The position numbers and the translations under genes were made by a program. From an uncultured Eubacteriales bacterium (GTDB lineage: Bacteria > Bacillota > Clostridia > Peptostreptococcales > Anaerovoracaceae), in assembly GCA_902803185.1 (NCBI GenBank), contig CADCOV010000195.1, forward strand, positions 1 to 7,598: 7,598 nt of DNA. Direction: 5' to 3'. Every line of letters starts with the position of its first letter. Within the stretch, counting starts at the first letter, position 1. Positions 1 through 5,834 of this stretch are shown one piece after another. The notes under the pieces were generated by a model, which had not been told where the DNA came from, searched no databases, and saw nothing but the letters and a program-made list of their open reading frames with translations.

Positions 1-366
1 AACAGAGCAGAGATCATCGTGACGGAAGAGATGACCGCAGCGGCGGCGGGCAGCGGGCTTTTGCCGGTGTACGGCACGCCGTTCCTGGTGGCTTTGATGG
101 AGAACACCGCCCACACCTCGATCACGGAGGAGCTCACAGAGGGCCAGGGGACCGTGGGGACCCGGATGGACGTCCGCCATCTCGCCGCGACGCCGGTGGG
201 CATGAAGGTGACCTGCGAGTCGGAGCTCACGGAGGTGGACCGCAGAAGGCTGGTCTTCACCATCAAAGCCTACGACGAGGCGGGCCTCATCGCGGAGGCC
301 GTCCACGAGCGGTTCATCATCGACAACGAACGTTTCCTGGCCAAAGCGGAGGCCAAGCGGAAATAA
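1..366 (+). CDS. FlK-like hot-dog fold thioesterase (5'-truncated by the window edge)
   Basis: The reading frame is open from base 1 and ends at the TAA at 364-366, so the true start lies outside the window; the internal GTG at 19 is unlikely to be the start. Seen: numbering from the GTG at 19, Thr20, Glu28 and His54 have the same spacing (8 and 26 residues) as the catalytic Thr42, Glu50 and His76 of fluoroacetyl-CoA thioesterase FlK. The motifs around them are YGTPF, ALMENTAH and VRHLAATPVG. Comparison with FlK suggests that roughly ten residues remain upstream of the visible part. Family knowledge: small single-domain hot-dog proteins of about 130 residues that hydrolyse acyl-CoA thioesters in the cytoplasm, usually as oligomers. 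Inference: fluoroacetyl-CoA itself is an improbable substrate here; a housekeeping acyl-CoA is more likely, but the substrate is unknown. The next gene starts 20 nt downstream, suggesting an operon. The family call is firm, the exact activity is not. Confidence 0.85.
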   Translation, partial: NRAEIIVTEEMTAAAAGSGLLPVYGTPFLVALMENTAHTSITEELTEGQGTVGTRMDVRHLAATPVGMKVTCESELTEVDRRRLVFTIKAYDEAGLIAEAVHERFIIDNERFLAKAEAKRK

Positions 367-386
367 TATAAAGGAGCATTTTTGAT

Positions 387-1661
387 ATGAACGAGAGCAT
401 CGCAAAGATCAGGGCGGACAAGCAGGGGATCCTGGCGAAGGCGGAGGAGGCGCTGGCCCTTTTGAAGGACGGCGGCGAGGCCACCGCGGCCCAGGCCCGG
501 CAGACGGAGCGGCTGATCGAAAAACTCCGGGACGACGACATCACCGTGGCGGTGATCGGGCAGTTCAAGCGGGGCAAGAGCACGCTGAGCAACCGGATCC
601 TGGGGGACGACATCATGCCGGTGGGGATCGTGCCGATCACCAGCGCGGTCACCAAGGTGAAGTACGGCCCGCGCAGCGCGGAGGTCCACTTCGAGAACGG
701 CGTGGTGGAGCCGGTGGACTTTGACGACCTGCCGGAGTACATCAGCGAGCAGAAGAACGAGAACAATAAGCTGGGCGTGCGGGACGTGATCCTCCACACG
801 CCGTCGCCGTTCCTGGAGAACGGCCTGACCTACGTGGATACCCCGGGCGTGGGGTCCTTCCACCGGAACAACACCGAGACCGCCTACGAGCACATGAAGG
901 AAGCGGACGCGGTGATCTTCCTGCTGTCCGTGGACAGCCCGATCAACCAGATCGAGATCGACTTCCTCTATAATACGAGGGAGTACGCCGGCAAGTTCTA
1001 CTTCGCCGTGAACAAGATCGACGTGGTCAGCGAGAAGGACCTGGGCGAGTACTGCGCCTACTGCCGCAAGCTGCTGCAGGAGCTGATGGAGACGGAGAAC
1101 ATCCAGCTCTATCCGGTGAGCTCCGCCACGGGGCAGGGCGTGGAGGAACTGAAGAACGCCATCCTGGCGGACTGCGAGACCTCCATCCGGGAGATCATGC
1201 GGGAATCCACCCGCAAGAAGCTCAAGGACACGGTTCACGCGGCCCTCAGGCAGCTGGACTTCTACTGGTCCGCCATGACCCGCTCCTACGAGGACCTGGA
1301 CGAGCGCTTCGCCCAGATCGACAGGGAGATCGAGGCCCTCAGGAAGAAGGCGGAAGGGTACGAGGCCATCTTCGAGATCCGGCTGAACGAGCTGAAGCTG
1401 GCCCTCACGGCGAAGGTCTACGAGATCTTCGGCATCGAGTACACCTTCGAGATCGAGGAGATGCCGCTCTCCGGCGCCTTCATGAAGAAAGAAGAGTACC
1501 TGCAGAGGGTGGACGCCCTGTGCAGCGAGCTGCAGGGGACCCTCCGGACGATCCTGATGTACCGGGAGGAGAACGCCTACACCGTGGTCCGCCGGATCGA
1601 GGACATCAACAAAGTCACCCGCAAACTCCGCAGCGTGGAGAACTGGCTGGACCGCCAGTGA
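387..1661 (+). CDS. Compact bacterial dynamin-like GTPase (dynamin family protein)
   Basis: A 424-residue GTPase of the dynamin superfamily. All nucleotide-binding motifs are visible: G1 P-loop GQFKRGKS at residues 58-65, a G2 switch Thr in PITSAVT (83-89), G3 DTPG at 151-154, G4 NKID at 209-212, and a G5-like SSATGQG around 245-251. Before the P-loop lies a helical, charged segment (1-50). After the GTPase domain come long charged helices with coiled-coil character (about 270-350). Known relatives are membrane-remodelling or membrane-surveillance proteins. This one is much shorter than classical bacterial dynamin-like proteins (commonly 600 or more residues) and has no obvious hydrophobic paddle or membrane helix, so it should be cytoplasmic or peripheral. 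The start is ATG 387, preceded by AAGGAG at 371-376 with 10 nt spacing. The stop TGA lies in a small hairpin (1642-1659), and no continuing reading frame is seen after it, so the short length seems genuine. It is probably co-transcribed with the thioesterase; the reason for the pairing is unknown. Confidence 0.88.
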   Translation: MNESIAKIRADKQGILAKAEEALALLKDGGEATAAQARQTERLIEKLRDDDITVAVIGQFKRGKSTLSNRILGDDIMPVGIVPITSAVTKVKYGPRSAEVHFENGVVEPVDFDDLPEYISEQKNENNKLGVRDVILHTPSPFLENGLTYVDTPGVGSFHRNNTETAYEHMKEADAVIFLLSVDSPINQIEIDFLYNTREYAGKFYFAVNKIDVVSEKDLGEYCAYCRKLLQELMETENIQLYPVSSATGQGVEELKNAILADCETSIREIMRESTRKKLKDTVHAALRQLDFYWSAMTRSYEDLDERFAQIDREIEALRKKAEGYEAIFEIRLNELKLALTAKVYEIFGIEYTFEIEEMPLSGAFMKKEEYLQRVDALCSELQGTLRTILMYREENAYTVVRRIEDINKVTRKLRSVENWLDRQ

Positions 1662-1754
1662 GGGGAATGGGCGCTTTATCGATTTAACGTGTTAGCAGAG
1701 CACAGAAAAAGTGGCAAAAATTAGTGAAAAACAATAAAAAAGCGGGGATTCTTG

Positions 1755-1783
1755 TTGATTGCCATTTAATAATAGTGTAAAAT
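1755..1783 (+). promoter_or_regulatory. Sigma-A-type promoter for the M3 peptidase gene
   Basis: TTGATT at 1755-1760 as -35 and TAAAAT at 1778-1783 as -10 are separated by exactly 17 nt, in an AT-rich stretch just upstream of a gene. Transcription would start near 1790, leaving a leader of about 65 nt before the ATG at 1855. An overlapping TTGTTG at 1752-1757 is a poorer -35 because of its spacing. Each hexamer is one or two bases from consensus, so the call is good but unproven. Confidence 0.65.
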
Positions 1784-1794
1784 AATAACACTAT
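1772..1794. repeat. Perfect inverted repeat overlapping the -10 box (candidate operator)
   Basis: ATAGTGT at 1772-1778 and ACACTAT at 1788-1794 are exact reverse complements, separated by 9 nt (1779-1787). The -10 hexamer (1778-1783) lies in the left arm and spacer, and the predicted start site lies in the right arm. A dimeric repressor bound here would block RNA polymerase. The centre-to-centre distance of the arms is 16 bp, somewhat over one and a half helical turns. I cannot assign it to a regulator family. As RNA it could form only a weak AU-rich hairpin without a T-tract, so an operator is more likely than a terminator. Confidence 0.45.
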
Positions 1795-1836
1795 GTATAG
1801 CGTCACACCTGCTTTTATTTGAGCAGTACGACATAG
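1791..1836 (+). other. Possible 5' leader stem in the peptidase mRNA
   Basis: CTATGT (1791-1796) can pair with ACATAG (1831-1836), enclosing a second small stem CTGCTT/GAGCAG (1809-1814 with 1821-1826, one G-T pair). If transcription starts near 1790 this fold sits right at the 5' end of the message and ends just before the ribosome binding site at 1843. It may protect the 5' end or tune translation. The stems are short, so chance is a real alternative. Confidence 0.25.
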
Positions 1837-1854
1837 ATTTTCGGGGGAGTTCAG

Positions 1855-3567
1855 ATGAACCAGTTAAAATTCAAGGACATGCCATACGAAAGGCCGGATC
1901 TCGACGAGTTCCGCAGCCTTTTCGTTGACTTCATAGACAGGCTGAAGAACGCAGCGGACTTCGACGCCGCCTGGGAGGTCTTCCTGGAGGAGCAGAAGTA
2001 CGCCAGCCACGTCGAGACGATGGGGACGCTGGTCTCGATCCGCCACTCCATCGACACGAGGGACGCCTTCTACGAGGAGGAGCAGACCTTCTGGGATCAG
2101 AACTCGCCTGAAATGGCCGAGATGCAGCAGCAGTGGCTCGAGGCCATGCTGACCTCCGGCTTCCGGACGGACTTCGAGGAGAAGATCGGCACCCTGTATT
2201 TCAGGAATGCCGAGATCGAGCGGGAGACCTTTGATCCCGTCATCATCCCGGAGCTGAAGAAGGAGAACGAGCTGACCACCGCCTACGGCAAGCTGATCGC
2301 CTCGGCGCAGATCCCGTTCCGGGGCGGCGTCTACACGCTCTCCCAGATGTCCCCGTTCAAGACCTCCCAGGACGACGAGGTCAGGGCGGAGGCCTGGAAG
2401 GCCGAGGGACAGTGGTACCGGGACAACCAGCCGGAGCTGGACCGCATCTACGACGAGCTGGTCCACCTGAGGGACACCATGGGCCGCAAGCTCGGCTTTG
2501 ACGGCTACACGGAGCTCGGTTACCGCAGGATGACCAGGAACTGCTACGACAAGAACGACGTGGAGGAGTTCCGCAAGGCGGTCCGGGAGTACCTGGTACC
2601 GGTGGCGGACGGCATCTACCGCCGGCAGGCGGCGCGCATCGGCAAGGCCTACCCGATGGATTTCGCGGACAACGCCCTGAGCTTCAGGAGCGGCAACCCG
2701 CGGCCGCAGGGGACGCCGGACGAGATCGTGGCGGAGGCCCAGCGCTTCTACGACGACCTGTCGCCGGAGACCTCCGAGTTCTTCCGCACCATGCGGGAGA
2801 GGGAACTGATGGACCTGCTCTCCACCGAGGGCAAGGAGGGCGGCGGCTACTGCACCACCATCCACGACTACCAGGTCCCGTTCATCTTCGCGAACTTCAA
2901 CGGCACACAGCACGACGTCGAGGTGGTGACCCACGAGGCGGGCCACGCCTTCGCCTCCTGGATGAACCGGGACAGAGTGCCGTCCGAATACATCTGGCCG
3001 ACGCTGGAGGCCTGCGAGGTCCACTCCATGTCCATGGAGTTCTTCGCGGAATCCCATGCGGAGGGCTTCTTCGGCAAGGATGCGGTCAAGTTCCGCTACA
3101 GCCACCTGGCCGACGCGCTCACCTTCATCCCGTACGGGACGATGGTGGACCACTTCCAGCACATCGTCTACGAGAAGCCGGACATGACGCCGGCGGAGCG
3201 CCACGGGGTCTGGAAGGAGCTGCTGGGGACCTATATGCCGTGGGTCCGTCTGGACGGGGTGATCCCGTTCTACGGCGAGGGCATGGGCTGGCAGCGGCAG
3301 TCCCACATCTATGAGGTGCCGTTCTACTATATCGATTACTGCCTGGCGCAGACCGTGGCACTGGAGTTCTGGGCTTTGATCCGGGAGGACCGGAAGAACG
3401 CCTGGGAGCACTACATGGCCTACACGCGGCAGGGAGGCACAGGCACCTTCCGGGAGATCCTGGCCAAGGCGGATCTGGAGAGCCCGTTCGAGGGCCACTG
3501 CCTCAAGACGATCTGCAGCAGAGCCGAAAAGGCTCTGGACGAGTTCGATCCGGCTGAGATCGTCTGA
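1855..3567 (+). CDS. M3-family zinc oligoendopeptidase (PepF-related)
   Basis: A 570-residue cytoplasmic metallopeptidase that cleaves short peptides. Seen: the zinc motif HEAGH at residues 360-364 (His360, Glu361, His364). Glu388 in EVHSMSME is the likely third zinc ligand: it lies 28 residues from the first His and is followed by another Glu seven residues on, matching the E-x6-E pattern of thimet oligopeptidase. The substrate-binding signature SHIYEVPFYYIDY is at 483-495, preceded by the Gly-rich YGEGMGW (473-479). There is no signal peptide or membrane segment. Length and the FANFNGT context before HEAGH fit the M3 group that is related to but distinct from classical PepF (about 600 residues), so I give no gene symbol. 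The start is ATG 1855, with GGGGGAG 5 nt upstream and a good promoter further up. All expected catalytic residues are present. Lying just before a peptide importer, it probably degrades imported oligopeptides, although general peptide turnover is equally possible. Confidence 0.93.
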   Translation: MNQLKFKDMPYERPDLDEFRSLFVDFIDRLKNAADFDAAWEVFLEEQKYASHVETMGTLVSIRHSIDTRDAFYEEEQTFWDQNSPEMAEMQQQWLEAMLTSGFRTDFEEKIGTLYFRNAEIERETFDPVIIPELKKENELTTAYGKLIASAQIPFRGGVYTLSQMSPFKTSQDDEVRAEAWKAEGQWYRDNQPELDRIYDELVHLRDTMGRKLGFDGYTELGYRRMTRNCYDKNDVEEFRKAVREYLVPVADGIYRRQAARIGKAYPMDFADNALSFRSGNPRPQGTPDEIVAEAQRFYDDLSPETSEFFRTMRERELMDLLSTEGKEGGGYCTTIHDYQVPFIFANFNGTQHDVEVVTHEAGHAFASWMNRDRVPSEYIWPTLEACEVHSMSMEFFAESHAEGFFGKDAVKFRYSHLADALTFIPYGTMVDHFQHIVYEKPDMTPAERHGVWKELLGTYMPWVRLDGVIPFYGEGMGWQRQSHIYEVPFYYIDYCLAQTVALEFWALIREDRKNAWEHYMAYTRQGGTGTFREILAKADLESPFEGHCLKTICSRAEKALDEFDPAEIV

Positions 3568-3585
3568 CCATCCATTCGACTATCG

Positions 3586-3616
3586 CCGCCTTCTCAGCAT
3601 CCTTAAGGGGAGGCGG
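3586..3616 (+). other. Hairpin downstream of the peptidase gene
   Basis: CCGCCTTCTC (3586-3595) pairs with GGGGAGGCGG (3607-3616) through 10 base pairs including two G-U pairs, around an 11-nt loop. It begins 18 nt after the peptidase stop codon. No run of T follows, so it is not a typical intrinsic terminator; it may be an mRNA processing or stabilising structure, or a weak terminator. I see no convincing promoter between it and the next gene, so read-through from the peptidase promoter is possible. Confidence 0.45.
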
Positions 3617-3663
3617 ATGATACAGCGTCCTATGGGCGCGCTTTATAGCGATGTACTTATTTT

Positions 3664-3670
3664 GAGGAGG
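3664..3670 (+). promoter_or_regulatory. Very strong ribosome binding site of the receptor gene
   Basis: GAGGAGG lies 7 nt (AAAAAAC) before ATG 3678. Near-perfect complementarity to the 16S rRNA tail with an unstructured A-rich spacer is what one expects for an abundant lipoprotein receptor, and it fixes the start codon. Confidence 0.8.
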
Positions 3671-3677
3671 AAAAAAC

Positions 3678-5642
3678 ATGAAAAAGTACACAAAGATCCT
3701 GAGTGTTCTCCTCGTCCTCGCTCTGGCAGTCAGCATGCTGGCAGCCTGCGGCGGCGGCGGTGGCGGACAGGCTCCTGCTGCGAAGGGCCAGGTCATCCTC
3801 GGCACTTCCACCGAAGCGAACGGCGACTGGAGCTATGCAACCTGGACCAACAACGCGACCGACAACATGGTCATGACACTGACCGATGACTGTCTGACGG
3901 TCACCACCGACTTGAACGGCGACTACACTTGGAACAACAGCGTCGTCGACAAGTATGAAATCACCGAAGATGAGGCCACAGGCAACAAGACCTGGACCAT
4001 CACCATCAAGAAGGGCCTCAAGTTCAACAACGGCGAAGAGATCAAGGGCAAGGACTTCCTGACCTGGGCGGTCTTCTCCTGCTCCCCGCTGGCCAAGGAA
4101 CTGGGCTGCACCGTTGCCGGATACAACAGCATCCTGGGCGGCAAGCCGTATCGTGATGGCGAAGCGGACTGCGTCGAAGGTCTGAGACTGCTCGACGAGT
4201 ACACCGTTTCCATCACCGTCCTGGCTGAGGGCTATGATGGCAACACCTATCTGCCGTACTACTATGACCTGGGCAATGCCAGCCTCAGAGCCACCAGCGC
4301 TGCGTTCTGGTTCGGCGAGGGCTGGGACTGCGTCGATGACGGCAATGGCGCCTACATCAAGAACACCGCGGATGAGTCCGCCAAGTTCGATGCTGCCACC
4401 GTTGGCGATCACATCACCGCTGCCCGTTATCAGAGCAGTGACAGAGTCTCCGCTGGCCCTTACAACCTGGTCAGCTATGACACCTCTTCCTACCAGATCA
4501 CCCTCGAAGCCAACCCGAACTACTGCGGCAACTTCGAAGGCCAGAAGCCTGGTATCGAGAAGATCATCATCACCAAGACCGACGATGACACCGTCATGGA
4601 TATGCTGGCTACCGGCCAGATCGACATCCTGAACGAGATCACCGATGGTACCCAGGTCAACGCTGCGCTCGACCTGATCGACAACGGCACCATCGATTCC
4701 AGCTACGTCCAGTTCGACCGCGCCGGCTACGGCAAGCTGATCTTCATGTGCGACTTCGGACCTACCCAGTATCAGGGTGTCCGTCACGCCATCGCGCACC
4801 TGCTCGACAGAGTTGAGTTCGCAAACACCTTCTGCGCCGGCTGGGGCTCCGTCATCAACGGCCCTTACGGAACCGCGTTCACCATGGCGAAGGATTCTGA
4901 AGAGCTCTTCTCCAAGGAACTCGATACCTATGAATACAGCCTCGACGCTGCGATCGAAGAGCTGGAGAACGCCGGATTCACCCTGGGTGAGGACGGTAAG
5001 GAATACACCTCCGGCATCCGCTATAAGGAAGTCACCAAGGACGAAGTTGGCGCTTACAAGAACTGCATCGAAGTCGATGGAAAGACCCTGATGCCATGCG
5101 TCATCGAGTGGGCTTGCTCTGAGGGCAACTCCGTCTCCGACCTGATCGGCACCATGCTGTATCAGAATCCGGACGTCGAGAAGGCCGGCATCAAGATCAA
5201 CCGCACCACGATGAGCTTCCCGGAAATGCTGAACTACATGTATCGTATGGATGCTTACGGTATCGGTGGCGACTACAGCGTTCCGACTTACAACATGATG
5301 AACCTGGCGACCGGCTGGAACAGCGCTGTCTATGACATGTCCTATGACTTCTCGCTGGATCCGGAAGTCATCGCCACCGGTTACAACAACCCTAAGATCA
5401 TGGACCCTGAGCTTGATAAGCTGTCCATGGATATGGTCTACGGCGTGGAAGCCGGCGACTATGCTTCTTACCTCGACATCTGGCAGAAGTTCATCATCCG
5501 CTGGAACGAGGTACTGCCGGAGCTGCCGCTGTACTCCAACGTTTACGTCACAGTCTATCCGAACACGATCGAGAACTACAACCAGACCTCTTTCTGCAAC
5601 TTCGAACAGGCTATCCTTTACGCTAAGTACGTTGGCGAATGA
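3678..5642 (+). CDS. Lipoprotein substrate-binding protein of a peptide-type ABC importer (family 5)
   Basis: A 654-residue extracellular receptor. A lipoprotein signal peptide is clear: MKKYTK, a hydrophobic core (7-20), and the lipobox LAAC with the lipidated Cys at residue 24, followed by six Gly as a flexible linker. The mature part has hallmarks of SBP_bac_5 (DppA/OppA type): WTITIKKGLKFNNGE at 106-120, GPYNLVSYD at 260-268 leading to ANPNY at 278-282, and a late segment with VRHAIAHLLDR, the usual motif of the second lobe. Family members bind di- or oligopeptides, nickel or sugars; the substrate here cannot be read from sequence. At 654 residues it is longer than the more typical 500-600. 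Two permease genes follow, separated from it by 192 nt of strongly structured DNA. Compared with the genes upstream, it uses visibly more codons ending in T (GCT, GAT, TAT), perhaps reflecting high expression. Start codon and lipobox are unambiguous. Confidence 0.93.
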   Translation: MKKYTKILSVLLVLALAVSMLAACGGGGGGQAPAAKGQVILGTSTEANGDWSYATWTNNATDNMVMTLTDDCLTVTTDLNGDYTWNNSVVDKYEITEDEATGNKTWTITIKKGLKFNNGEEIKGKDFLTWAVFSCSPLAKELGCTVAGYNSILGGKPYRDGEADCVEGLRLLDEYTVSITVLAEGYDGNTYLPYYYDLGNASLRATSAAFWFGEGWDCVDDGNGAYIKNTADESAKFDAATVGDHITAARYQSSDRVSAGPYNLVSYDTSSYQITLEANPNYCGNFEGQKPGIEKIIITKTDDDTVMDMLATGQIDILNEITDGTQVNAALDLIDNGTIDSSYVQFDRAGYGKLIFMCDFGPTQYQGVRHAIAHLLDRVEFANTFCAGWGSVINGPYGTAFTMAKDSEELFSKELDTYEYSLDAAIEELENAGFTLGEDGKEYTSGIRYKEVTKDEVGAYKNCIEVDGKTLMPCVIEWACSEGNSVSDLIGTMLYQNPDVEKAGIKINRTTMSFPEMLNYMYRMDAYGIGGDYSVPTYNMMNLATGWNSAVYDMSYDFSLDPEVIATGYNNPKIMDPELDKLSMDMVYGVEAGDYASYLDIWQKFIIRWNEVLPELPLYSNVYVTVYPNTIENYNQTSFCNFEQAILYAKYVGE

Positions 5643-5657
5643 TCTTTGATCAAATCT

Positions 5658-5692
5658 GAAGGCCGCTCCCCGAAGGGGGGAGCCGGCCCTTC
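5658..5692 (+). other. GC-rich hairpin 1 between receptor and permease genes
   Basis: The arms 5658-5671 and 5677-5692 form a 14-bp stem with two single-base bulges (C5684 and C5689) around the 5-nt loop GAAGG. It begins 15 nt after the receptor stop codon. No T-tract follows (TTAAG only), so complete termination is unlikely. In importer operons such a structure often protects the receptor mRNA end from 3' exonucleases or causes partial termination, giving more receptor than permease. A competing hairpin (5670-5677 with 5687-5694) is possible; see findings. Confidence 0.6.
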
Positions 5693-5708
5693 GGCTTAAG
5701 ACGTGAAT

Positions 5709-5746
5709 CCTGAGACCGCCTGCCCCAAGGGACCGGCGGTCTTAGG
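5709..5746 (+). other. Hairpin 2 between receptor and permease genes
   Basis: CCTGAGACCGCC (5709-5720) pairs with GGCGGTCTTAGG (5735-5746): 12 consecutive pairs with a single G-U, around a 14-nt loop. It is the most regular stem in the window. No run of T follows, so I do not call it an intrinsic terminator. It overlaps the upstream in-frame GTG at 5703, which argues against use of that codon as the permease start. Confidence 0.6.
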
Positions 5747-5774
5747 TGTCTACTCGGGTATAGCAAAATCGACC

Positions 5775-5818
5775 CCCTTTGGCCCCGGCAGCCGCCGGGA
5801 ACGCGATGCGCCGAAGGG
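5775..5818 (+). other. Two-tier hairpin 3 just upstream of the permease ribosome binding site
   Basis: An inner perfect 6-bp stem CCCGGC/GCCGGG (5784-5789 with 5794-5799, loop AGCC) is enclosed by an 8-bp outer stem CCCTTTGG/CCGAAGGG (5775-5782 with 5811-5818, one G-U). The outer stem ends 4 nt before the GAGAGAGG ribosome binding site at 5823, so it could affect initiation of permease translation. Formation in the cell is inferred only. Confidence 0.45.
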
Positions 5819-5822
5819 CATG

Positions 5823-5830
5823 GAGAGAGG
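5823..5830 (+). promoter_or_regulatory. Ribosome binding site that sets the permease start
   Basis: GAGAGAGG lies 4 nt before ATG 5835. The other in-frame candidates are worse: ATG 5820 has AAGGG only 1 nt away, and GTG 5703 lies at the edge of a hairpin, without a ribosome binding site. The first residues from ATG 5835 (MGKYILKRIGYII) match the usual beginning of DppB-type permeases. Confidence 0.7.
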
Positions 5831-5834
5831 AACC

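Larger units (their letters stand above)
1662..1854 (+). other. AT-rich intergenic region with promoter, no gene
   Basis: This gap is strikingly richer in A and T than the genes on either side, with several A-runs between about 1706 and 1740. I see no coding frame with start and ribosome binding site, and no T-tract terminator for the dynamin-like gene. It holds the promoter, inverted repeat and leader fold listed separately, and the ribosome binding site of the peptidase gene (GGGGGAG at 1843-1849, 5 nt before its ATG). Confidence 0.7.

Noticed and set aside
270..1238. Long minus-strand open frame (322 codons) opposite the thioesterase and dynamin-like genes
   Set aside because: Its translation is rich in Val, Leu, Arg and His with no recognisable motif, and it lies opposite genes with complete family signatures. 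It is a shadow produced by G/C-ending codons.
1642..1659. 6-bp hairpin ACTGGC/GCCAGT at the end of the dynamin-like gene as a terminator
   Set aside because: It lies within the coding end, is short, and no T-tract follows.
1864..3498. Long minus-strand open frame (544 codons) opposite the M3 peptidase
   Set aside because: It mirrors the peptidase codon for codon with low-complexity Val/Leu/Asp/Arg composition. The plus strand has HEAGH and all other M3 signatures.
3618..3660. Promoter directly upstream of the receptor gene (TTATAG at 3643-3648 as -10)
   Set aside because: No acceptable -35 lies at 16-18 nt, and the -10 match is poor.
3617..3889. Small plus-strand open frame overlapping the start of the receptor gene
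   Set aside because: It is out of frame with the receptor and lacks a ribosome binding site; its product is Arg/His-rich low-complexity sequence.
3657..4799. Minus-strand open frame (380 codons) opposite the receptor gene
   Set aside because: Its Val/Ala/Asp/Gly-rich translation is typical of an antisense shadow. The plus strand has a ribosome binding site, lipobox and family motifs.
5709..5750. T-box-like sequence (AAGGGACCGGCGG) in hairpin 2
   Set aside because: It only loosely resembles the T-box core AAnnTGGnACCGCG; there is no recognisable specifier stem and no T-tract terminator, and the gap is too short for a full T-box leader.
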